Part shown: one piece after another, positions 9,284-18,688 of the stretch
How the letters are laid out: the number at the start of each line of letters is the position of its first letter
Position numbering within the stretch: the stretch's first letter is position 1
Assembly (NCBI RefSeq): GCF_000156335.1
Contig: NZ_DS999213.1
Span: 2,778,929 to 2,842,928 of the forward strand
Direction of reading: 5' to 3'
From: Roseobacter sp. GAI101
GTDB lineage: Bacteria > Pseudomonadota > Alphaproteobacteria > Rhodobacterales > Rhodobacteraceae
Length of the DNA stretch: 64,000 nucleotides
Notes under the pieces: generated by a model
What the model saw: the letters and a program-made list of their open reading frames with translations, nothing else
Told to the model about the DNA's origin: nothing
The model's database searches: none
Translations under genes and position numbers: made by a program

Positions 9284-10323
9284 GCAACCAGATGAAGGCG
9301 CTGTGCAAGTCTGAGCCGCGCGAAGGTCTTTGGATGACCCGCGCACCGGTGCCTGAAATCGGGCCGGATGACGTGCTGATCAAGATCAACAAGACTGGCA
9401 TCTGCGGGACAGACATCCACATCTGGAACTGGGATGATTGGGCGCAAAAGACGGTGCCCGTGCCGTTGATCACCGGCCATGAATTCGCCGGAGAGATTGT
9501 GGAGCTGGGCCGGAACGTGACAGATTTGAGCATCGGTCAGCGGTGCTCTGGCGAGGGGCATTTGATCGGGAAGACGTCGCGGCAATCGCGGTCGGGCAAG
9601 TTTCACCTTGATCCTGCCACGCGGGGGATCGGCGTGAATGAACAGGGGGCCTTTGCGCAATATCTGCGCCTGCCCGCCTTCAACGTGGTGCCGTTGCCGG
9701 ACGAGGTGTCCGACGATATCGGTGCGATCCTTGATCCGTTGGGGAATGCGGTCCACACGGCATTGAGCTTTGATCTGGTCGGTGAAGATGTGTTGATCAC
9801 GGGCGCAGGGCCGATCGGCATTATGGCAGCAGCGGTCGCGCGCCATGTCGGTGCGCGCCATGTCGCGATCACCGACGTGAACCCCGCGCGTCTGGCGCTG
9901 GCTGAAAAGGTGGCCGATGTCGTGCCGGTGAACGTCGCCAAAGAGGATCTGGCCGACGTGATTGCAAGGCTCAAGATGAAACAGGGCTTTGACGTCGGCA
10001 TGGAGATGTCCGGCAATCAGGCCGCGCTGGATCAGATGGTCGAGGCAATGACCATGGGCGGCCGGATTGCGATGCTGGGCATTCCGCCGGGCAAGTCTGC
10101 GGTGGATTGGTCACGCATCGTGTTCAAGGCGATCACGATCAAGGGGGTCTACGGCCGCGAGATTTTCGAGACCTGGTACAAGATGATCGCCATGCTTGAA
10201 AATGGTCTGGACGTTTCGGGGATCATCACGCACCGCTTTGGCGCGGATGATTTCGAACAGGGTTTTGCTGCGATGAAATCGGGGTTGTCGGGCAAGGTCG
10301 TGCTGGACTGGACCGGGGTTTAG
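9280..10323 (+). CDS. tdh: L-threonine 3-dehydrogenase
   Basis: NAD-dependent medium-chain dehydrogenase that oxidises threonine to 2-amino-3-ketobutyrate, the substrate of Kbl. Catalytic zinc ligands are visible in [17 protein letters not shown] (Cys) and ITGHEFAG (His, Glu); the Rossmann motif is [18 protein letters not shown]. Length (347) is about normal. The four structural-zinc cysteines of the classical enzyme (C-x2-C-x2-C-x7-C) are absent: the corresponding segment reads [20 protein letters not shown]. Such variants appear to be usual in this bacterial group, so the enzyme is probably active with one zinc. Start overlaps the kbl stop. Confidence 0.96.
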   Translation: MSNQMKALCKSEPREGLWMTRAPVPEIGPDDVLIKINKTGICGTDIHIWNWDDWAQKTVPVPLITGHEFAGEIVELGRNVTDLSIGQRCSGEGHLIGKTSRQSRSGKFHLDPATRGIGVNEQGAFAQYLRLPAFNVVPLPDEVSDDIGAILDPLGNAVHTALSFDLVGEDVLITGAGPIGIMAAAVARHVGARHVAITDVNPARLALAEKVADVVPVNVAKEDLADVIARLKMKQGFDVGMEMSGNQAALDQMVEAMTMGGRIAMLGIPPGKSAVDWSRIVFKAITIKGVYGREIFETWYKMIAMLENGLDVSGIITHRFGADDFEQGFAAMKSGLSGKVVLDWTGV

Positions 10324-10382
10324 GGGGCCAGCCCCCGTCCCGGCTATGCCGGGACTCCCCCGGGATTTGGTACCATTTGGAA
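10323..10382 (+). repeat. Dispersed repeat: two GC-rich hairpins plus GGATTT..CCATTTGGAA tail
   Basis: A G5/C5 hairpin (10323-10336), then an 8-bp stem GTCCCGGC/GCCGGGAC with TAT loop (10337-10355), then the 20-base tail 10363-10382. The tail matches those at 15276-15295 and 30200-30219 at 16 of 20 positions. The element sits between convergent genes and may act as a terminator. Confidence 0.7.
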
Positions 10383-10387
10383 TGATG

Positions 10388-11116
10388 TCAGGGGCGGAGC
10401 GGAATCCGCCCTTTGTCCGTGATTACGTGGGCATCCTGACCTTCGAAGACGGCGGCCTGTAGCGGTTTGAAGTAACCGGCACCGGCATCCAGATTGATCC
10501 GGTAGCCATGGTGTTCGGGGTAATCGACGGTGGTGTGCCCGTGCACGACGATACGGCCGAAGTCATGGGGTTGGGTCAGCCAGTCGCTGCGAATCCAGAT
10601 CAGATCGTCTTCGATCTGGTTCTGGAGCGCGATACCTTTGCGCAGGCCGGCATGGACGAAAATCAGATGTTCGGTCGTGTGGATGTTCGGCAGGTTGGCG
10701 AGAAAGTCGCGATGCGACTGCGGGACCGCCTGGAGCGCGGCCTTGTGAATTGGACCGACGGGCGCGCCGTCTTGTCCGGTGACGCCGTAAGATAGCAAGG
10801 TTTTGTCACCGCCAAGGCGCGGGTTCATCCAGAACAGATCGGCGCGCGTGGCCGGATCGTACACCGTCTGATCGTCCAGAAAGCGGGTAAAGTAGCGGTC
10901 ATGGTTGCCACGGATCGCCGTCCAGTTGCGCCCGTCAGCAATGCCGGTCATCAGCAGATCGACGACGCCTTTACTGTCGGGGCCACGATCGACGTAATCA
11001 CCCAGAAACACGATCCGGGCATCCTTGCCGCCGTCGGTTTCGATCAGCCCCAGAACGCGGTGCAGATCCTCGAGCTGGCCGTGGATATCGCCGATGGCGT
11101 AGATGGGTGTGGACAT
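10388..11116 (-). CDS. Metallophosphoesterase, PPP-type serine/threonine phosphatase family
   Basis: Predicted two-metal phosphoesterase related to bacterial PrpA/ApaH-like phosphatases. All blocks of the fold are seen: GDIHGQ near residue 8-13, GDYVDRGPDSKGVV, RGNHDRYF, FVHAGLR and VHGHTTVDYPE. I take ATG at 11116 (MSTPIYAIGDIHG), giving 242 residues; a longer reading from 11203 adds a segment without family support. It is a single minus-strand gene convergent with tdh. Whether it dephosphorylates proteins or dinucleoside polyphosphates cannot be decided from sequence. Confidence 0.9.
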   Translation of the reverse strand: MSTPIYAIGDIHGQLEDLHRVLGLIETDGGKDARIVFLGDYVDRGPDSKGVVDLLMTGIADGRNWTAIRGNHDRYFTRFLDDQTVYDPATRADLFWMNPRLGGDKTLLSYGVTGQDGAPVGPIHKAALQAVPQSHRDFLANLPNIHTTEHLIFVHAGLRKGIALQNQIEDDLIWIRSDWLTQPHDFGRIVVHGHTTVDYPEHHGYRINLDAGAGYFKPLQAAVFEGQDAHVITDKGRIPLRP

Positions 11117-11338
11117 GAACGGGCCTTCTGTTTGGTCAGTTACATCTTGGCTGAACCATCTGAAAAGGGAAAGCCCGGCCCGCAGTAATCCCGAAGGACC
11201 CAAGGGAATTCTGCTTCCGTAGGAAGAGAAGGTTTGAACTTTACGGGAATGTTCATGGCCCTTATGGCAGGTCTATTTTCACTGTCCCAGGATTGAGGTC
11301 CTGCTGCAATATCAGGGCAGGCGGGCCGGGTGCCAAGC

Positions 11339-11370
11339 AAAAAAAAGCGCCCCACGGTGGAGGCGCTTTT
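11339..11370 (-). terminator. Rho-independent terminator of serA
   Basis: A 9-bp stem (11343-11351 with 11362-11370) is followed on the minus strand by a run of eight U. It lies 20 bases after the serA stop codon. Confidence 0.88.
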
Positions 11371-11389
11371 CAGGTTCTGGAGCGTGCTT

Positions 11390-12985
11390 TTAGGAGACGT
11401 CGAATTCAAGCTCTTTGACTTGGGTGAACAGTCCGGTGTCTTGCAGTTGCTTGATGGCTGTCGCTGGCAGTACATCGTCGATATACAGCAACGCGATCGC
11501 CTCGCCCTTGGCAACCGAGCGGCCCAAGGTAAAGTTCGCGATGTTCACACCGTTGGCACCAAGTGTCTGGCCCAATGTCCCGATGATGCCGGGGACATCT
11601 TCGTTGGTGGTGTACAGCATGTGCGCGCCGATTTCGGCGTCGATGTTGATGCCCTTGATCTGGATAAAACGTGGCTTCCCGTCCGAGAACACGGTGCCCG
11701 CGATTGAGCGTTCACGCTTTTCCGTCACGACAGTCACCTTGACATAGCCGTCGAACACGCCGGATTTGTCCTGGTTCGTGGTGCTGATCTGGATGCCTTT
11801 TTCACGTGCAACCACAGGTGCGCTGACCATGTTAACATCAGGGTTTGCGCGCTTCATGATCCCTGCAACAACCGCACAGTTCAGCGCGTTCAGGTTCATT
11901 TCAGAGACCTGGCCATCGTACAGGATGTTGATCGCCTTGATCGGCTCGTCCGTCATCTGGCCGATGAACGCACCAAGGTGGCCGGACAGTGTGATCCATG
12001 GCCCCATGACCTTGGCTTCTTCCGCCGTAACCGACGGCATGTTCAGGGCGTTGGAAACAGCACCTGTCAGCAAGTAATCGGACATCTGTTCTGCGACCTG
12101 AAGCGCTACGTTTTCCTGTGCTTCGGTCGTTGCGGCACCAAGGTGCGGCGTGCAGACGACGTTTGGCAGGCCGAACAGCGGGTTCTCGGTTGCGGGCTCT
12201 TCCTTGAACACGTCAAAGGCAGCACCGGCGACATGGCCGGATTTCAACGCTTCGGCCAGCGCTTCTTCGTCGACCAGGCCACCGCGGGCACAGTTGATGA
12301 TACGCACGCCTTTCTTGGTCTTGGCCAGGGCTTCCTTGGACAGGATGTTGGCGGTCTGATCTGTGTAGGGGACGTGCAGCGTGATGAAATCAGCGCGGGC
12401 CAGCAATTCGTCAAGCTCGACCTTTTCGACGCCCATCTTCTTGGCCTTTTCTTCGCCCAGGAAGGGATCGTAGGCGACGACTTTCATCTTCAGGCCGCGC
12501 GCACGGTCGCACACGATGCCACCGATGTTGCCCGCGCCGATGACGCCAAGGGTCTTGCCGGTCAGTTCAACACCCATGAACTTGGACTTTTCCCATTTGC
12601 CAGCGTGGGTCGATGCAGACGCTTCGGGGATCTGGCGCGCAACCGCGAACATCATCGCGATGGCGTGTTCGGCAGTGGTGATCATGTTGCCGAAAGGCGT
12701 GTTCATGACGATCACACCTTTTTTCGAGGCGGCGTCCTTGTCGATGTTGTCCGTGCCGATACCTGCGCGGCCAATAACCTTGAGGTTGGTCGCATTCGCG
12801 AGGATCGTTTCGGTCACCTTGGTGGCCGAGCGGATTGCAAGGCCGTCGTAGTCGCCGATGATGGCGGCCAGCTTTTCCTTGTCCTTGCCCAGGTTGGGCT
12901 GAAAATCGACGTCGATGCCACGGTCTTTGAAGATTTGAACGGCAGCTTCGGACAGGCTGTCGGAAATAAGAACTTTGGGGGCCAT
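11390..12985 (-). CDS. serA: D-3-phosphoglycerate dehydrogenase
   Basis: First enzyme of serine synthesis, oxidising 3-phosphoglycerate with NAD. The 531-residue protein is the long form: catalytic and Rossmann domains with GRAGIGTDNIDKDAASKKGV, VIGAGNIGGIVCDRARGLKM and the catalytic His in TPHLGAATTEAQENVA, then an allosteric substrate-binding domain (about 320-450), then a C-terminal ACT domain (MLYTTNEDVPGIIGTLGQTL). It follows serC on the minus strand with an 82-base gap carrying hairpins, and ends at an intrinsic terminator. ACT-domain feedback by serine is known for the family. Confidence 0.98.
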   Translation of the reverse strand: MAPKVLISDSLSEAAVQIFKDRGIDVDFQPNLGKDKEKLAAIIGDYDGLAIRSATKVTETILANATNLKVIGRAGIGTDNIDKDAASKKGVIVMNTPFGNMITTAEHAIAMMFAVARQIPEASASTHAGKWEKSKFMGVELTGKTLGVIGAGNIGGIVCDRARGLKMKVVAYDPFLGEEKAKKMGVEKVELDELLARADFITLHVPYTDQTANILSKEALAKTKKGVRIINCARGGLVDEEALAEALKSGHVAGAAFDVFKEEPATENPLFGLPNVVCTPHLGAATTEAQENVALQVAEQMSDYLLTGAVSNALNMPSVTAEEAKVMGPWITLSGHLGAFIGQMTDEPIKAINILYDGQVSEMNLNALNCAVVAGIMKRANPDVNMVSAPVVAREKGIQISTTNQDKSGVFDGYVKVTVVTEKRERSIAGTVFSDGKPRFIQIKGINIDAEIGAHMLYTTNEDVPGIIGTLGQTLGANGVNIANFTLGRSVAKGEAIALLYIDDVLPATAIKQLQDTGLFTQVKELEFDVS

Positions 12986-13018
12986 GTTGGGCGCTCCTTT
13001 TTTGGATAGAAGGGGGGC

Positions 13019-13057
13019 GTGGGTTGGACACCCACCCTACGGTTGCCGCTGGGTGGG
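13019..13057. repeat. Overlapping hairpins in the serC-serA gap
   Basis: CCCACCC (13031-13037) pairs with GGGTGGG (13051-13057), with an inner CGG/CCG pair at 13040-13042 and 13046-13048. The 5' part can instead pair as GTGGGT (13019-13024) with ACCCAC (13030-13035), so the two stems exclude each other. It may be a dispersed palindrome, an mRNA stabiliser or an attenuator between serC and serA. Confidence 0.55.
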
Positions 13058-13067
13058 GAACCCGGAA

Positions 13068-14207
13068 TTAAGCGTTGATTTCGGACTCGAAGGCCCAGGC
13101 AAGCCACGGCAGCATCGCCTCGATATCCGAGGTTTCAACTGTACCGCCGCACCAGATTCGCAGGCCCGGAGGGGCATCGCGGTAGGCACCAACGTCCAAG
13201 GCGACATCTTCGTCGGCAAGGCGCTTGGCAACGGCTTTGGCAAAGGCCGCGCCGTCCGTAATGCGGTCATCTGTGAACTTCAGACACACAGACGTGTTGG
13301 ACCGTGTCGCAGGATCGGTGGCGAGGAAATCAATCCAGTCGTGGTCTTCTACAAATTTGGCAATCGCGGCGGTATTCGCATCGGCACGGCCGATCAGGCC
13401 TTGCAGACCACCGACGGATTTGGCCCAGTCCAGCGCCAGCAGGTAATCTTCGACACACAGCATGGAAGGCGTGTTGATGGTTTCACCCTTGAAGATGCCG
13501 TCGATCAGTTTGCCACCTTTGGTAAGGCGGAAAATCTTGGGCAGGGGCCATGCAGGCGTGTAGTTTTCCAACCGCTCTACCGCACGCGGGCTGAGGATCA
13601 GCATGCCATGCGCCGCTTCGCCGCCGAGCACTTTCTGCCAGCTGAAGGTGGTCACATCCAGCTTGTCCCAGGGCAGGTCCATCGCAAAAGCGGCAGAGGT
13701 CGCGTCGCACAGGGTCAGGCCCTTGCGATCGGCGGGGATCACGTCACCGGTGGGAACGCGCACGCCCGATGTGGTGCCGTTCCAGGTAAAGCAGACGTCG
13801 TTGTCATAGTTGAGCGACGCCATATCCACGATCTGGCCGTAGTCGGCAGTGTGGACGGTATGTTCGATTTTCAGCTGTTTGACCGCATCGGTGACCCAGC
13901 CAGCGCCGAACGATTCCCAGGCGACCATTTCTGCGGGGCGTTCGCCCAGCATGGTCCACATGGCCATCTCGTAGGCACCTGTGTCGGATGCGGGCACGAT
14001 GCCGATCTTGTAATCCGCAGGAACGCCGAGAACCTCGCGCGTTGTCTCGATCGCGGCAAGCAGCTTGGCTTTGCCCGGTGCAGCACGGTGGCTGCGGCCC
14101 AATGGCGCGCTTGCAAGCTTGGTCAGATCATATGCGGGGGGTTTGGCGCAGGGGCCGGAGGAAAAACGCGGATTAGCCGGCCGCGTGGCCGGAAGTTCAA
14201 TAGCCAT
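13068..14207 (-). CDS. serC: Phosphoserine aminotransferase
   Basis: PLP enzyme that makes 3-phosphoserine from 3-phosphohydroxypyruvate with glutamate. The 379-residue protein is the alphaproteobacterial/archaeal type of SerC: it starts [20 protein letters not shown], has [19 protein letters not shown], and the PLP lysine in [18 protein letters not shown]. It is transcribed with serA on the minus strand and divergently from serB, so the whole serine pathway is encoded within about 4 kb. Confidence 0.97.
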   Translation of the reverse strand: MAIELPATRPANPRFSSGPCAKPPAYDLTKLASAPLGRSHRAAPGKAKLLAAIETTREVLGVPADYKIGIVPASDTGAYEMAMWTMLGERPAEMVAWESFGAGWVTDAVKQLKIEHTVHTADYGQIVDMASLNYDNDVCFTWNGTTSGVRVPTGDVIPADRKGLTLCDATSAAFAMDLPWDKLDVTTFSWQKVLGGEAAHGMLILSPRAVERLENYTPAWPLPKIFRLTKGGKLIDGIFKGETINTPSMLCVEDYLLALDWAKSVGGLQGLIGRADANTAAIAKFVEDHDWIDFLATDPATRSNTSVCLKFTDDRITDGAAFAKAVAKRLADEDVALDVGAYRDAPPGLRIWCGGTVETSDIEAMLPWLAWAFESEINA

Positions 14208-14363
14208 TATGCTACCCTTTCAGATAAGCGCCCTTCGTTGGGGAAGGGTGTCCCACCGCTGCATCTAGAGGTGCACGCGGTCTGGCACAAGCCGGAAAAT
14301 ATCGCTAGAACGCCGCTTGATTGGCTTTTTACGACAGCTCTGACGCGGATCGGAAACTCGACG

Positions 14364-15239
14364 ATGCATAGTGTGACTTTGTTAACCTCGCCTGAAAGAC
14401 CAAAGCTGGAGGCTGCGTTGGTCGATAGTTTGCGCAATGCATGGGGTGGCGGCGATGCGGTTTGGCTGGCCCCTGACGAGGCCGCGAGTTTTGACATGTC
14501 GCGGATGCCCGGCAACCGGTGGGATGTCTGGGCGGAATGTCAGGGCATGGGCGTCGATCTGATCATCGTCCCGTCGGAAGGGCGGCGCAAGAAGATGCTG
14601 CTTGCCGATATGGACAGCACCATGATCCAGCAGGAATGTATCGACGAATTGGCAGATGAGGCGGGCGTGGGCGCACGGGTCAAGGATATCACCGCACGGG
14701 CGATGAATGGTGAGCTGGATTTCGAGGGAGCCTTGCGCGAACGTGTCGGGCTGCTTGAGGGGTTGGACGAGGCCGTGATCGGGCGGGTGCTGGCGCAGAG
14801 GATCACCTTCATGCCGGGGGGCAAGGCCTTGTTGGCGACGATGAAGGCAAACGGGGCCTATGCGGCGCTGGTGTCTGGCGGGTTCACGGCGTTCACGACG
14901 TCAGTGGCCGACGCATTGGGGTTTGACGAGAACCGCGCCAACACACTGTTGGCCGAGGGTGGCAAGCTGACCGGGCATGTGACGAACCCGATTTTAGGCA
15001 AGCAAGCCAAGGTCGACGCCCTGGAAGACATCACCGCGCGTTTGGGATTGGCCGAGGATGATGTGATCGCGGTGGGGGACGGGGCCAATGATCTTGGCAT
15101 GTTGCACCGCGCCGGTATGGGGGTTGCGCTGCACGCCAAGCCTGCGGTCGCGGCGGAGTGCGATGTACGGATCAATTTTGGCGATCTGACAGCGCTATTG
15201 TTCGTGCAGGGATACGCAAAAGACGAATTCGTAGTCTGA
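14364..15239 (+). CDS. serB: Phosphoserine phosphatase
   Basis: HAD-superfamily enzyme catalysing the last step of serine synthesis. The nucleophile motif LADMDSTMIQQEC (DMDST at about residues 82-86), motif II in LVSGGFTAFT, and the metal-binding GDGANDLGMLHRAGMG are present. An N-terminal ACT-like region precedes the phosphatase domain. I take ATG at 14364 (MHSVTLLTSPERPKL), giving 291 residues; the reading frame stays open far upstream over serC and serA, but that extension is an artefact of GC-rich antisense sequence. It is divergent from serC. Confidence 0.97.
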   Translation: MHSVTLLTSPERPKLEAALVDSLRNAWGGGDAVWLAPDEAASFDMSRMPGNRWDVWAECQGMGVDLIIVPSEGRRKKMLLADMDSTMIQQECIDELADEAGVGARVKDITARAMNGELDFEGALRERVGLLEGLDEAVIGRVLAQRITFMPGGKALLATMKANGAYAALVSGGFTAFTTSVADALGFDENRANTLLAEGGKLTGHVTNPILGKQAKVDALEDITARLGLAEDDVIAVGDGANDLGMLHRAGMGVALHAKPAVAAECDVRINFGDLTALLFVQGYAKDEFVV

Positions 15240-15245
15240 GATCGA

Positions 15246-15295
15246 GGGGTGCATGGGGCGCTGCCCCATACCCCGGGATTTTGAGCCATTTGGAA
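15246..15295 (+). repeat. Dispersed repeat: GC-rich hairpin plus GGATTT..CCATTTGGAA tail
   Basis: Stem GGGGT-bulge-ATGGGGC (15246-15259) pairs with GCCCCAT-ACCCC (15263-15274) around a 3-nt loop, then the 20-base tail at 15276-15295. It lies between the convergent serB and asparaginase genes, seven bases after the serB stop, and may terminate both. Confidence 0.72.
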
Positions 15296-15314
15296 AGACT
15301 GCGTTGTGCTTTCC

Positions 15315-16295
15315 TCAGGCGAAGGTGGCAGCGGGTTTGAGCGTTCCCGTGATGATACCCCGGCGGTTTTCGATCGGGGCGTTGCGGTATTTAAGAGCCT
15401 GCGGGTGGTTCGGATCAATCGCGCCGAGTTTCACGAGAATCGAGACGATGGCGCATTCGGCGGCGCGTTTCGTGCCACAGGCAGCTTTCAGGGCGACGCC
15501 GATTTTTAGCTCGGGCAGGATCGCGATGAAGAACCCTTCGGCCCCGGTTTTCACGGCAACCTTGCCATTCATGGCGCGCATCAGGTTGGTGCAGGCACGG
15601 GTTTCGCCCGCGACGAGTTCCGGGTGGAGGCGCATGGCCTGATGCAGGCGCGCTTCGGCAGAGCCGTCGGGGGCGGCAGCGAAATGCGCCATCGCGCGGG
15701 CCATGCCGTGCAGCGTCGTCGCGAAGTTCGGGACCGAACAGCCATCGATGCCGTAGCCGGGGGAGGTGAGGCCGGTGATTTGTTCAAAAGCGTCAAGGCA
15801 GGCTTTTTGCACGGGATGATCCGGCTTTTCGTAGTCCGGCCCGCCGCCGAGGTGTTTGTTGACCGTCAGAAAGCCCGCGTGTTTGCCAGAGCATTCATGG
15901 TGGACCTGGCACGGCTTTTCATGTGCGCAGATCAGAGCGTTGCGGGCTGCGTCGTCGCCGGGTTCGGCCGTGCCGCAGCGAAAATCCTCATCCGTCAGCC
16001 CCATCGTTTCAAGCCAGTCGCCGACCAGCCACGTGTGAAGGGCTGCAGCCTGGTGGGATGCGCAGGCCAGCGCCAGATGCTGGGGCTTGAGGCCAAAGGC
16101 ATCGGCAGCACCCGACCGCAAGAGCGGGAGAGCCTGGATCATCTTGGCAGACGACCGGGGCAGGATGACCGCTTCGGGATCGCCCCATGCATGAAGGATT
16201 TGACCCGTGTCATCGCAGACCACCGCATGGCCGGAATGAACGCTTTCCAGGAACGGACCACGCCAAATCTCTGCGAAGGGGGCTGCTGCTGTCAT
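15315..16295 (-). CDS. L-asparaginase II, AnsA/ReAV-type (Asparaginase_II family)
   Basis: Predicted asparaginase of the serine-beta-lactamase-like class first defined for Rhizobium etli ReAV, unrelated to the E. coli AnsA/AnsB fold. The SxxK motif falls at Ser48-x2-Lys51 (PRSSAKM), a second Ser at 80 (ACAS), and the zinc-type cluster at Cys135-x2-Lys138 (HHECSGKHAGF), followed by an Asp-x-Cys pair at 184-186 (YGIDGCSVPN). These positions match, or nearly match, the ReAV active-site numbering as I remember it. Length (326) is normal. It would release aspartate and ammonia from asparagine in the cytoplasm. The gene is convergent with serB. Confidence 0.9.
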   Translation of the reverse strand: MTAAAPFAEIWRGPFLESVHSGHAVVCDDTGQILHAWGDPEAVILPRSSAKMIQALPLLRSGAADAFGLKPQHLALACASHQAAALHTWLVGDWLETMGLTDEDFRCGTAEPGDDAARNALICAHEKPCQVHHECSGKHAGFLTVNKHLGGGPDYEKPDHPVQKACLDAFEQITGLTSPGYGIDGCSVPNFATTLHGMARAMAHFAAAPDGSAEARLHQAMRLHPELVAGETRACTNLMRAMNGKVAVKTGAEGFFIAILPELKIGVALKAACGTKRAAECAIVSILVKLGAIDPNHPQALKYRNAPIENRRGIITGTLKPAATFA

Positions 16296-16369
16296 ATTTC
16301 ATCCTATCTGTGGGCGAATTCCTGCCAATCAGGGTTTCGTCGGTCGCCTGTTTCGCGTTAATATGCTTG

Positions 16370-16397
16370 TTGGCGAAAGAAGAACAGTTCCTATAAA
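16370..16397 (+). promoter_or_regulatory. Candidate sigma-70 promoter of the ialB-like gene
   Basis: TTGGCG (16370-16375) and TATAAA (16392-16397) are separated by 16 bases, about 73 bases before the start codon. The predicted leader carries an inverted repeat (ACAGTTCC 16384-16391, GGAACTGT 16424-16431). Confidence 0.5.
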
Positions 16398-16470
16398 AGA
16401 GCGTCTTTCGAAGGGCCGCCAGAGGAACTGTATTTATGTTGAGGTTTATGGCGGCTGGAGGCCTGGGTAA

Positions 16471-17001
16471 ATGATGAATTTTAAGAAGACCGGTTTGATC
16501 TTGGCAATGGCAAGTTTCGCCGCCACCGGTGCCTGGGCACAGGCGCAAAGCACGAATCGTGTTGCGGCACAGACCGATTGGAGCGTTTTCGTCGAAGATA
16601 ATCCGACTGAATGCTGGGGGGTATCGACCCCCAAGAATTCGGTGAACTCCCGGGACGGGCGTGTTGTTGCCGTGAACCGGGGGCAAACCCTTTTGATGGT
16701 GTTCTATCGTCCAAGCGCGGGTGCCAAGGGGCAGGTGGCCTTTACCGGTGGCTATCCCTTTGCATCGGGGTCGACCGTCAACATGAACATCAGCGGCGAC
16801 AGTTACGAACTGTTCACCGACGGTGAATGGGCGTGGCCCGCGTCGGCGGATGATGACAACAAGATCATAACGGCAATGAAGCGCGGTGCAGATGCGGTGC
16901 TGACCGCCCGGTCTGGCCGGGGCACGCAAACGAAAGATACGTTTTCCCTGCTGGGTTTCACCGCTGCCGTCGAAGATGCGGCAAAGCGCTGTGGCGGTTA
17001 G
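16471..17001 (+). CDS. Invasion-associated locus B (IalB) family secreted protein
   Basis: A 176-residue exported protein. Residues 1-24 form a signal peptide (MMNFKKTGLILAMASFAATGAWA then QAQ). The mature part contains DWSVFVEDNPTECWGVSTPK, YELFTDGEWAWPASADDDNK, and a C-terminal GFTAAVEDAAKRCGG, the pattern of IalB-like proteins, with two cysteines that could form a disulphide. The family name comes from Bartonella, but members are common in free-living Rhodobacteraceae and their role is not established. A GGAGG site at 9 bases supports ATG at 16471. It is followed by rlmN 209 bases downstream. Confidence 0.85.
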   Translation: MMNFKKTGLILAMASFAATGAWAQAQSTNRVAAQTDWSVFVEDNPTECWGVSTPKNSVNSRDGRVVAVNRGQTLLMVFYRPSAGAKGQVAFTGGYPFASGSTVNMNISGDSYELFTDGEWAWPASADDDNKIITAMKRGADAVLTARSGRGTQTKDTFSLLGFTAAVEDAAKRCGG

Positions 17002-17210
17002 GGATAGGCGGCGGCCATTGTAGGTTACCTGGACCGTCTGACAGCGCGTTGGCCGGTTTCCGTGATTTCCGGTAAGGCTGAATCGTGCCGGTTCGATGTT
17101 CCACGGCGACTGCGATGATTAAAAGGCGCGCTTGTTTATCAGGCTTTCCTTTTGATTCGTGACAGAATGCCTATATAGGGCGATCAAATACCTCACTTCT
17201 GGAGAATCCC

Positions 17211-18386
17211 ATGTCTGCGACCGCGCCGATTACCCAAGATGTCATGACCCTCCCGCGCAAGTTGCCGGACGGGCCGATGAACTTGGTTGGCCTGACCCGT
17301 GACGCCATGCGCGAGGTGTTGATTGCGCAAGGTACGCCGGAAAAGCAGGCTAAGATGCGGGTCGGCCAGATCTGGCAGTGGATCTATCAGTGGGGCACCC
17401 GCGATTTCGCGGAGATGACCAATCTGTCCAAGGCGTTTCGCGCCGAACTGGCCGAGAAGTTCGTGATCGAGGTGCCCGAGGTCGTGACCAAGCAGGTTTC
17501 CGAGGATGGCACGCGCAAATATCTGGTGCGCATTGCCGGTGGGCACGAAGTCGAAGTTGTCTATATCCCCGAAGACGGGCGTGGCACATTGTGCGTCAGC
17601 TCTCAGGTCGGGTGCACGTTGACATGTTCGTTCTGTCATACGGGCACGCAGAAGCTGGTGCGCAATCTGACAGCGGCCGAGATCATCGGTCAGGTCATGG
17701 TGGCGCGGGACGATCTGGACGAATGGCCGGTCCCCGGCACGATCACCGAAGCGCCACGCTTGTTGTCGAACATTGTCCTGATGGGCATGGGCGAACCCTT
17801 GTACAACTTCGAAAATGTGCGCGATGCGATGAAGATCGCGATGGACCCCGAAGGCATCCAGCTGTCGCGGCGGCGCATTACATTGTCGACCTCGGGCGTC
17901 GTGCCGGAAATTGCGCGGACAGCCGAGGAAATCGGGTGCCAGCTGGCAGTGTCGTTCCACGCCACCACGGACGAGGTGCGGGACAAGCTGGTGCCGATCA
18001 ACAAGCGCTGGAATATCGCAGAGCTGATCGAGGCGCTGCGCAGCTATCCCAAGGTGAGCAATTCTGAGAGGATCACCTTTGAGTATGTGATGCTGAACGG
18101 CGTGAACGACAGCGATGCAGACGCGTACCGGCTGATCGAATTGATCCGCGGTATCCCGGCCAAGATCAACCTGATCCCGTTCAATGAATGGCCCGGCGCG
18201 CCTTATACGCGATCGTCGAACAACCGCATCCGGGCGTTTTCCGAGATCATCTACAAGGCGGGCTATGCGTCCCCGGTGCGCAAGCCGCGCGGGGAAGATA
18301 TCATGGCGGCCTGTGGTCAGTTGAAATCGGCCACAGAGCGGGCGCGCAAGTCCCGCAAGCAGATCGAGGCGGACGCCGGCCTTTAA
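17211..18386 (+). CDS. rlmN: Dual-specificity 23S rRNA/tRNA adenine-C2 methyltransferase RlmN
   Basis: Radical-SAM enzyme that makes 2-methyladenosine at A2503 of 23S rRNA and A37 of tRNAs. The C-x3-C-x2-C cluster motif is in [15 protein letters not shown], the SAM region includes [14 protein letters not shown], and the catalytic cysteine lies in [11 protein letters not shown] near the C-terminus. Length (391) is typical. It starts [18 protein letters not shown] at 17211 after a TTCTGGAG site. No partner gene is obvious. Confidence 0.97.
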   Translation: MSATAPITQDVMTLPRKLPDGPMNLVGLTRDAMREVLIAQGTPEKQAKMRVGQIWQWIYQWGTRDFAEMTNLSKAFRAELAEKFVIEVPEVVTKQVSEDGTRKYLVRIAGGHEVEVVYIPEDGRGTLCVSSQVGCTLTCSFCHTGTQKLVRNLTAAEIIGQVMVARDDLDEWPVPGTITEAPRLLSNIVLMGMGEPLYNFENVRDAMKIAMDPEGIQLSRRRITLSTSGVVPEIARTAEEIGCQLAVSFHATTDEVRDKLVPINKRWNIAELIEALRSYPKVSNSERITFEYVMLNGVNDSDADAYRLIELIRGIPAKINLIPFNEWPGAPYTRSSNNRIRAFSEIIYKAGYASPVRKPRGEDIMAACGQLKSATERARKSRKQIEADAGL

Positions 18387-18688
18387 CGCCACTTTAACCA
18401 CAACGCTGAAGCCTGCGGTGATTTAGGTCACCATGGGTTTCAGAAATTATGCCGCGCGTCCTGCAGGCTATGGCAGGATCGGCGGGCATGACGGACGGCC
18501 GGTTGGTCCGGGGCATCCTCATGCGCGAAAGATGCGGAAGACAACGCAGCTTCAGGCATTTGATCAGTAGGGCCAAATTAGGCAGCTACACCGCGAAATG
18601 ACCCAGTCTTCGCCACAGTTCAGCATAATTTAAGACATCATCGCGCAAGACATTGTTTCCATAAGGATATCAATCTGAAGGAAACCCA
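18387..18688. other. Intergenic region after rlmN
   Basis: This 302-base stretch holds no recognisable gene. It should contain the promoter of the small gene at 18689. The heptamer AAGACAT occurs twice near 18632-18655, which could be chance. I see no clear intrinsic terminator after rlmN. Confidence 0.4.

Noticed and set aside
11978-13009. 343-codon open frame antisense to serA
   Set aside because: No domain features; fully overlaps an unmistakable serA.
12975-14363. Long open frame on plus continuing into serB, suggesting a 754-residue fusion protein
   Set aside because: The part before 14364 is antisense to serC and the serA start and has no recognisable domain. The serB protein begins normally at 14364.
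17193-18401. 402-codon open frame antisense to rlmN
   Set aside because: rlmN carries the radical-SAM motif on plus; the minus frame shows no family motif.
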